Shown one piece after another: positions 57,740 through 64,000 of a stretch of DNA of 64,000 bases. Within the stretch, counting starts at the first letter, position 1. Every line of letters begins with the position of its first letter. The position numbers and the translations under genes are program-made. The notes below the pieces were generated by a model. That model did not search any database and had not been told where the DNA came from. It saw only the letters and a list, made by a program, of their open reading frames with translations. This DNA comes from Aristolochia californica (Eukaryota > Streptophyta > Magnoliopsida > Piperales > Aristolochiaceae): NCBI GenBank assembly GCA_029961685.1, contig JARWKL010000002.1, forward strand, positions 35,370,908 to 35,434,907. Reading direction: 5' to 3'.

Positions 57740-58240
57740 GGTGTTGAATAACGTTTGGACTTATCCAAATGGACAGTCTCATGGACATCACTGATGTTAG
57801 GCTCTACACAAAGAGGCCATACTAGCGAGGCCATAGAGCTCTTGCAAGAAAAGAAGTGGGAAACTATGAATCCCAATTCTGTAACTATATCTGGCCTTCT
57901 TTCTGCATGTTCGCTGTTAAGGAAGGTGAAAATGGTTCGAGTAGTCCATTTGCTTGCCATTCAATTTGGATTAGTGGAAGATGCTCTAGTAAGGAATGAT
58001 CTGGTGGATATGTATGCAAAATGTGGTATGGTTCGATATGTCAACTTTATTTTCTCATCTAATCTATCTGAGGATATGGTTCCATGGAACACAATGATCG
58101 GTGGATTTGCTCTCAAAGGGTATGTGATTGAAGACCTGTCATGGTTTCACCGCTTGAGATCATCTTCTACCTTACCAGATGTTGTCACTTTGGTTAATGT
58201 TGTTTCAGCTTCTGCTTATGCTCATGGTATGTTAGTATAG
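57740..58240 (+). pseudogene. Captured PPR protein fragment 1
   Basis: The frame 57755-58240 reads TVSWTSLMLGSTQRG, SEAIELLQEKK, PNSVTISGLLSACSLL, VVHLLAIQFGLVEDALVRN, LVDMYAKCGM, MVPWNTMIGGFALKG and PDVVTLVNVVSASA. This is four to five consecutive pentatricopeptide repeats of the PLS type (organelle RNA-binding and editing factors). It is open for 161 codons but has no transit peptide or E/DYW end. It is carried between the LTRs of E, so a gene capture is inferred. Confidence 0.88.
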
Positions 58241-58391
58241 CATGCTGGCCAATGTGAGGACCTTGGACTGGCTCCAATGAGTGAAAATTGTGACTGCAGG
58301 GCGGCTGTTCTCAGTACAGCAATGGTATGCACATAACAGGCCACCTGAAAAGGCTCATGGGTTCTTCAACAAAATGATGTCTACTGTGCCT

Positions 58392-58598
58392 GTGCAGAAC
58401 ACAGTGTTGCCAGACAGCCTAGGACACAGTGCTGATGTGGCAGTGCAGAAAACATTGCTGCTAGACAGCCAAGGACTCATTGCTGTTGTGGCAGTGCAGC
58501 AAAATTTGTTACTAGACAGCCTAGGACACAGTGCTATTGTGGCAGTGCAAAAAACATTGCTACTAGACAGCCAGAAACTAGTGCTGAAAACAGTGGCA
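58392..58598 (+). repeat. 51-bp tandem repeat inside captured PPR sequence
   Basis: Units 58392-58442, 58443-58493 and 58494-58544 are 51 bp each, and a last unit of 54 bp is 58545-58598. All start gtgcag/gtgcaa and include a ctagacagcc-like core. The period is 17 codons, so the frame 58281-58691 stays open through it. Not a PPR-length repeat. Confidence 0.9.
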
Positions 58599-58649
58599 GT
58601 GCAGAATGAAACACGTGCTGTTAATTCTGGAAATCTAGATAACTCTTTG

Positions 58650-59150
58650 GCTGTAATTGAGCAGATGCTCCAGAAATTTTTTGGTCTTTGACAGCCATGG
58701 ATCCTTAGAAGAAGCTGTTGTTTTTGCAGCACATGGGTTATGCAGATATCCACCTATTGTTGGGGTTAATGTAGCCAACAAGATCTGTGTTGGCATGCTC
58801 AGAGGGATTCATCCTAGTGTTGGGTGCAGGTTCGCAATAGTGCCTCAGAAATTTTGTATGCTGTCCAAATAAATAATGTGGGTACTGCCACGGGAACATT
58901 AGAGGTTACAGTAAATTTATTTTTCAACCCTGCACACTGTTCCAGCAGTATTGAAGTGGCCAGTGAGTGGGCTCTGTGTGGTTCCAATCTCTCTCCTGTA
59001 GTGAAGCAGCATTATGAGCTACCGTCTCTGATAGATGCTAGTGATAAAGAACAGCTACTAGTAACTTACCTGGGTCTGCTCAGCATGCTGCTAAGTGCTT
59101 ACGCTCAGGGTATTTTAGTACAGAATGTTGAGCAATTTGCTGAACAATGA
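58650..59150 (+). pseudogene. Captured coding-like segment between PPR fragments
   Basis: Frames 58657-58872 and 58824-59150 show stretches such as AAHGLCRYPPIVGVN and LLSAYAQGILVQNVEQF, faintly PPR-like at the end. Frame changes are frequent. It likely continues the degraded PPR gene. Confidence 0.45.
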
Positions 59151-59597
59151 CTGCTTCCAAATACTGCAAACGATGCTTGCTGGGTGGCTGTTTTGAGTCG
59201 AGCCGGTTAGTCCCAGCATATGCCAACTGAAGAGGCTTTTGGGCTCTTCAAAAATATGAGGTCTGCAGGTATTAATATAAAGGGTGTTGCTGGTCTTTCA
59301 GTCCTCTCCACTTCTGCCCTATTGAAGGACTTTGATAGTGGTCTGTGGATTCATGACTTGGTTCATACAAACCATATTCCTATGAGTAGCCATTTAATAG
59401 TGACAGTGGTTGCCAGGTATGCCAAATATACAACAATCAATGATGCTCGATCTATTTTTGGTAGTAGGGACCAGCAAGTTCTACCAGCATTGCATGCTCT
59501 CTTTGCTGATTACTGCCAATTGGGAAACCTTACCAGTGCTCGTTCAATCTTTTCTCAAAGGGACAAGAAGAACAACCTGATCTCTAACTTGTGTTAA
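59151..59597 (+). pseudogene. Captured PPR protein fragment 2
   Basis: The frame 59220-59597 reads EEAFGLFKNMRSAGI, VAGLSVLSTSALLKDF, LWIHDLVHTNHIP, LIVTVVARYAKYTTINDARSIF and YCQLGNLTSARSIF. These are PPR units with the typical ARSIF helix ends. It is open for 125 codons and preceded by a stop. Probably further along the same captured gene as fragment 1. Confidence 0.8.
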
Positions 59598-60036
59598 AAT
59601 TTTTGTGGAGCCATAGCAGCATTGTATGCACTGTCAAGTCAAGGATCACTGGATGAACTTGGGCAGCCAGCCATAATTAGAAATCAGCTCAATCCGGTTA
59701 CTGAGGTTATTGGGGACATGCTGAATTTTACCCATGAGGCAACCGTTGGGGCAGATCACACAAGAGTTGTTAATGTCGAAGCAGAAGTTGTCAGTTTGGA
59801 GCAGGTGGTGGTTCAATTTTTTGTTTGGTTGTTTATCCATATTGGGGTGTGTACAACAAGTGATGTTGGAAGTGTCGACAAAAATAAATAAATAAATAAA
59901 TTTTTGCTTCTCGGGTGGAATGCTCCAGTTTTATCGTCCAGAGGGCTAACTCAGATACCGTAGATGTTACTTGGGAATAGGTGGAAATATCAGCAAGCAG
60001 ACCCTACCGTCGAGCTTGAGTACAAGCTCTTTCTCC

Positions 60037-60066
60037 AAGGGGGGGGGGGGGGGGGGGAGGGGGAGG
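60037..60066 (+). other. Polypurine tract of E with 19-G run
   Basis: aag followed by 19 G (60039-60057), then aggggg, ending five bases before the 3' LTR. This is where the plus-strand primer would form. The G run may be an expansion of the original tract. Confidence 0.75.
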
Positions 60067-60411
60067 CGTAATGTTAAACACACAATAACATTAATAAGTT
60101 ATTTAGAGTCTAATTAATTTTTTTTAATTTGCTTTATTTTATTTCAGTTAAAGAATTAATAGGCCATAGGGGCATTTTTGTAATATTTTATCTTGAACTT
60201 TGTAAGGGTGAACCCAATTTAAGGAGCAAGAGTAATGAGAAAAAAATAAGTCTTGAATTAGGTTAAACAAAGTTTGGAGTACTCCTCAACGAACACAGGG
60301 GTATGCATTCTCCTCAAAGAACCTAAGGTTTTCAAGCTTTCCTTCAGTTTGATTGTCATCTTTCTCTTCTTCCTCCCTACGAATCGCTATGTCAAATCCG
60401 GGACCATAACA

Positions 60412-61760
60412 GTGATTGACGAACAAATTAAATTACGAGCCTTTCCATTTTCTTTGAAGGATTCGGGTAAGGATTGACTCTATTATCTACCCTTTGGGAG
60501 TATTACCACATAGAATGAGATGGAGAGATTGTTTTTGGAAAAGTATTTCCTAGCTTCAAGGGCAGCCAAAAGAAATTTGTGGTGTAAGGCAGCATAACAG
60601 AGAGTCCCTACACGAATACAGGGAATGTTTCAAGAAATTATGTGCAAGCTGCCCCCATCATCAGATTAGCGAGCAATTTCTTATCTAGTACTTCTATGAT
60701 GGCCTTCTACACACTGATAAGAGTATGATTGATGCTGCAAGTGGAGGATCTTTGGTGGATAAAAGTCTCGAGGCCGCGAGAAACTTGATTGAAAATATGG
60801 GGGGCAATTATCAACAATTTGGCACAAGGCTTGACCTTCCATCTAAGAATGTTAATGAGGTAAATATTTCCTCCCTTGAACAACAAGTTGCAAGTCTAAC
60901 TTCTCTTGTTTGTCAAATGGTTGTAGGTAATACGCAAATAGCGAAGACTTGTGGGATTTGTTCAGTAGTAGGGCATTAAACCGATATGTGCCCAACTCTT
61001 CAAGAGGAGCCTACTGAGCAAGTGAATGCGGCAGATGGTTTTCCTGGACAACCTCAAAGGAAGTATGATCCCTATTCGAATATGTATAACATGGGATGGA
61101 GGGATCATCCCAACCTTAGCTATGCGAACCCACAAGTTAATCAGCCCACAACTCAAGATCACCCAAGTTACCAGCAATATAACCAACCATATCCCCATAG
61201 ATAACAACTGAGCCAAACTTTCAATTCTAGTATGTCTTTAGAAGATATTGTTAAGACTAATACTATGCAATTTTAATAGGAGATGAAACAATTTCAACAA
61301 GAGGCAAGGGCCAGTATTCAAAGTTTGGACAATTAGATGGGTCAGATGACAACTGCAATTAGTTGGCTAGAGGCACAAAATTCGGGGAAATTACCCTCTC
61401 AAATGGTAGTAAATCCAAGAGAAAATGCAAGTGCAATCTTTTTGAGAAGTGGTAAAGAGTTTGAGATTCCGGTAAAGGCAGCCCCTGCATCGTCGGATCA
61501 AGAAAAGGAGAAAAAAGTCGTTGCAGACATGAACGTTTCCAATGATGATGACATACCTAAGCGTAAGTTTCCACCTCTTTCTAATTATAAACCAGTTCCT
61601 CCTTTTCCTCAAGCTTTGGCAGATTCTAGTAAAAATAAGCAAAATAAAGATTTATATGAGACTTTTTGTAAATATTCCATTTTTAGATGCTATTAAACAA
61701 GTGCCTAGTTATGTTAAATTCTTGAAAGAATTGTGCACAATTAAGAGGAAATAGAAACTT
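60412..61760 (+). pseudogene. Gypsy gag, part 2 with zinc knuckle
   Basis: Resumes as IDEQIKLRAFPFSLKDSGKDW, then LPFGSITTWNEMERLFLEKYF, continuing the block cut at 55975. After stops, the 60725-60979 frame ends in CGICSVVGH with a stop and then MC, a CCHC knuckle with one codon turned to stop. The frame 61337-61696 covers the Pro/Lys-rich gag end, and after a frameshift near 61665 FLDAIKQVPSYVKFLKELC leads to protease. Confidence 0.88.
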
Positions 61761-62430
61761 AAATCGTGTGAGAAGGTAAGAGTAGAGGAGAATGTTTCTA
61801 CAATTATTCAAAGAAAACTCCCTGCGAAGTGCAAAGATCCAGTATGTTTACTATTCCTTGTACATTAGGTACCACCAGATTTGAGAAGGCCATGATAGAT
61901 TTAGGAGCTTCAATTAATATCATGCCATATTCTATATATGATTCTTTGAAACTTGGACCTTTGAATAAAATTGGTGTTGTATTTCAATTGGCTGACAGAT
62001 CTAATGCCTATCCTAAGGGCGTAGTTGAGGATGTTCTTGTGCTAGTTAATGATTTGATTTTTCTACTGATTTCTATGTGTTTGATATGGAAAACGGTGAC
62101 CAAAATTCTCCTATTTTGTTAGGAAGACCATTCTTAAAGGCATCCAAGACTACGATATATGTTCATAATGGCACACTTACCATGGAATTTGATGGTGAAA
62201 TTGTTAATTTTAACATTTATGATGCCATGAAATATCCTGGTGATGATAATCCTGTTTATTCTATTGATGTGATTGAACCTTTCGCACAGGAAATTTTTGA
62301 ACTTGATAGAAAAGATGAATTGGAAGTTGCCATTAGTAAGCATCTTGAGAAAGAGAATGATGAGTTAGCCTTGAGTTCTGATTTGCAGGAAACTGTTGCA
62401 GCGTTGAATGATATTCCACAGTTATAGTAG
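61761..62430 (+). pseudogene. Gypsy protease
   Basis: The frame from 61829 reads FTIPCTLGTTRFEKAMIDLGASINIMPYS in separate blocks, with DLGAS as the retropepsin active site. It continues with LADRSNAYPKGVVEDVLVLV. A one-base shift near 62060 moves to the frame 62077-62427, with ILLGRPFLKASKTTI and the C-terminal linker to RT. Catalytic Asp present; the frame break makes it a pseudogene. Confidence 0.88.
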
Positions 62431-62810
62431 TCCAGTAATGGTCTTTATATTGTGTTACCAGTTTCTAACGAGAGGCCTTTACCCTCTGTTTTGCAGGCTC
62501 CCACTCCAGATTTGAAGCCTTTCCACAGTCACCTGAAGTACGTGTTCCTTGGAGATAGAGGAATGTTACCAGTGATCATCTTCAGTAAACTTAGTGCACC
62601 GCAAAAAGAAAAGCATGTGTAAGATGAACTTCATTTGCAGGAAACGTTCCCTGATGAGAAAATGCTCACCGCGAGTGTGACATTACTTTGGTATTCGAAT
62701 ATTATAAATTATTTAGTTACTAATATTTTACCTCCTGGTTTTTCTAGAGATCAAAGAGATAAGGTCAAGAGTGATACCAAATACTATGTGTGGGATGACC
62801 CCTAATTATG
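62431..62810 (+). pseudogene. Gypsy RT start joined to late-pol sequence (internal deletion)
   Basis: HLKYVFLGDRGMLPVII is the block just before gypsy RT. Within about 60 bp it is followed by LHLQETFPDEKML, WYSNIINYLVTNILPPGF and KYYVWDDP. In Athila-type elements these lie after RNase H, before the integrase zinc finger. RT, RNase H and most of integrase are therefore missing. Confidence 0.8.
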
Positions 62811-63446
62811 GAAGCATTGAGTCGAGCCAAAGACAATAAACAAAGGTGTTGCTTGGGAGGCAACCCAAAGGGAGTTTGTTCTTTTTTCTTTTTATTTTCA
62901 CATTTATATTTTGGTTATTTGTGCCTTCTCTTTATATTTCACCTTACATTGGAGACAATTTAAGTTCTAAGTGTGGGGGAGGGGTTTTAGGTAGTGTTTC
63001 AATTCTGTTTTAAAAAAAAATATGATAGAAAAAAATTCTTTTTTTGTGGTTTTTAATGATTTTTGGTTGTATATGTCATGAGCAAGATTAAATTAGGCTC
63101 TTGAAAGATTCATAACATGATTGAATAAGTAAACTTCCAATCGAGAATGAATTAGTCTAGTTATTTTTCTTTGAGGATGGTAGTGATTAAATTCAGTAGA
63201 CAAAAGCCGGTGAGATTTTGAGCCTTTAGACTGACACATCCATATCAGTCTCACTATTTTCTTTCATGAGAGATATTCTTCCATGGATTTGTTTCTCTAG
63301 AACTTGTCTTGTTTGTCTTTGAGGTCACATGGACACATGCATGCATGAACATGATTAATGCCCTCTTTGTTATACGCTATATAAACCAAATAGCCTACCT
63401 TGTAATTAATTTGTTTTCCTTTTGTTGAACCCCTGTGAGCTTTATT

Positions 63447-63480
<34 letters not shown>

Positions 63481-64000
63481 TGAACCCACGTTTTAAACTT
63501 TAAATATGAAAAAAAAAAACCTTTACCAAACCCGTAGACCTAGTGGAGCATTGTTCATCATTATGGTTCATATGGGTGTGCAAGAAATAAGTGTGGAGGT
63601 GTCTGGATTTGTGGTATGGCTATGAATGGTGAAATGGAACATGTTTTCATCCTCAATTCATGAGTTCCATTGTTTGTGTGATTAAAAAAAAAGGTGAAGA
63701 GAAAAAGAAAAAAAGAAAGGAAGTGATGGAGGGAATGGCTTTTTAATGTCATTCATTTTTTCTCCTCTAGTTTTGATGGATTTTGAGCTACATTCCCAAA
63801 CATTTCCCACCTTGATCCTAAACCCGTTACAACCCTTGAAAAATCCTTATGATTTGTGTTATGCATGTGATCTGAGTGGTAGAGAATGAGAAGATATGCA
63901 AGCCTATGGTAGATCATTTTCATTAGAATGAATTTGAGAGAAACACATACCTTCAAACACATGAGAGTCGAGTGTTAATTCTGTGAGGGTCTACTTATTT
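62811..64000 (+). mobile_element. Gypsy 3' non-coding region
   Basis: Begins with the inverted repeat ttgggaggcaacccaa (62853-62868), which can form a hairpin, and the polypurine-like gtgtgggggagggg (62971-62984). The rest is AT-rich 3' sequence with a 30-T run (63450-63479). No LTR start is evident before the window edge, and no env-like frame. Confidence 0.65.

Larger units (their letters stand above)
55976..60411 (+). mobile_element. Element E: LTR element carrying PPR fragments, TSD GTGAT
   Basis: The 5' LTR is 55976-56354 (379 bp) and the 3' LTR 60072-60411 (340 bp), both TGTTA to TAACA and sharing gtcttgaattaggttaaaca. Exact GTGAT flanks lie at 55971-55975 and 60412-60416. A degenerate Met-type primer site (agtatcaaagcgg, 56358-56370) follows the 5' LTR. 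A G-rich polypurine tract (60037-60066) precedes the 3' LTR. There is no gag or pol. The interior holds PPR protein fragments, a 51-bp tandem repeat and a tRNA-Cys-like piece. Confidence 0.93.
51239..64000 (+). mobile_element. Athila-like gypsy element with two nested elements (continues past edge)
   Basis: The 5' LTR appears to run from about 51239 (tgatgagaatgcaaaat) to about 55345, with A copy 4 inside it, so its own length is about 1.3 kb. The tRNA-Asp primer site follows at 55355-55372. Gag, zinc knuckle and protease are recognisable. RT and RNase H are deleted. The 3' region holds the ttgggaggcaacccaa inverted repeat and a gtgtgggggaggggt polypurine motif. E lies in gag. The 3' LTR is outside the window. 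Assignment to the Athila side of gypsy rests on the Asp primer site, the gag block EDPHKH..KF and the conserved 3' motifs. Confidence 0.85.

Overview
This window looks like intergenic or intronic DNA of a seed plant, most likely a woody dicot. It is AT-rich and packed with Ty1/copia and Ty3/gypsy elements primed by plant initiator-Met or Asp tRNAs, with LINE and TRIM relics between them. Only scraps of host genes are visible: a D-lactate dehydrogenase exon, a probable terminal exon of an unidentified gene, and retro-captured kinase and PPR fragments. No intact host gene, rRNA gene, bona fide tRNA gene or CRISPR array is seen. The species cannot be named from this sequence.

Layout. 1-5090: rearranged members of a non-autonomous LTR family, with a captured receptor-kinase fragment (2930-3457). 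5091-10694: a degraded repeat (R1), a copia reverse-transcriptase relic, and a direct-repeat array holding a small TRIM (9630-9899). 10695-13422: a 'G' non-autonomous element. 14337-16998: an 'A' non-autonomous element. 18346-22453: copia element F on the minus strand, TSD TTAAG. About 22700-23582 and 24524-24959: a 5'-truncated G element and a solo G LTR, with a D-lactate dehydrogenase pseudo-exon between them. 24985-25860: a copia relic. 26875-39504: copia B (minus, TSD CTCTG), which carries A copy 2 (27178-30065) and copia C (30113-35939, TSD GTGTG). This block splits a 72-codon open exon (26824-26874 plus 39510-39677). 40190-47475: a tandem segmental duplication whose first unit was expanded by A copy 3 (42443-45591), itself hit by solo LTR D (44464-45373, TSD TCTAG). 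47640-48640: an L1 LINE relic. 48945-49303: a second TRIM. 49990-50960: a second R1 copy with degraded coding sequence. From about 51239 to beyond 64000: an Athila-like gypsy element with A copy 4 in its 5' LTR (51327-54104) and element E in its gag (55976-60411, TSD GTGAT). E carries PPR gene fragments.

How it fits together. The main theme is a family of non-coding LTR elements (subfamilies A and G) that share an interior but differ in most of their LTR. They must be mobilised by a related copia. Element C is the best local candidate: it has the same type of primer site and a similar 3' end, and A copy 2 carries a C-type leader joined to an A-type body at a 5-bp microhomology. The family also shows a hairpin around the primer-binding site (G type), three polypurine motifs per element, an internal minisatellite and captured gene fragments. 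All autonomous elements seen here are broken by stops, frameshifts or deletions. Boundaries come from reading LTR ends, primer sites and target duplications by eye; no database search was run.
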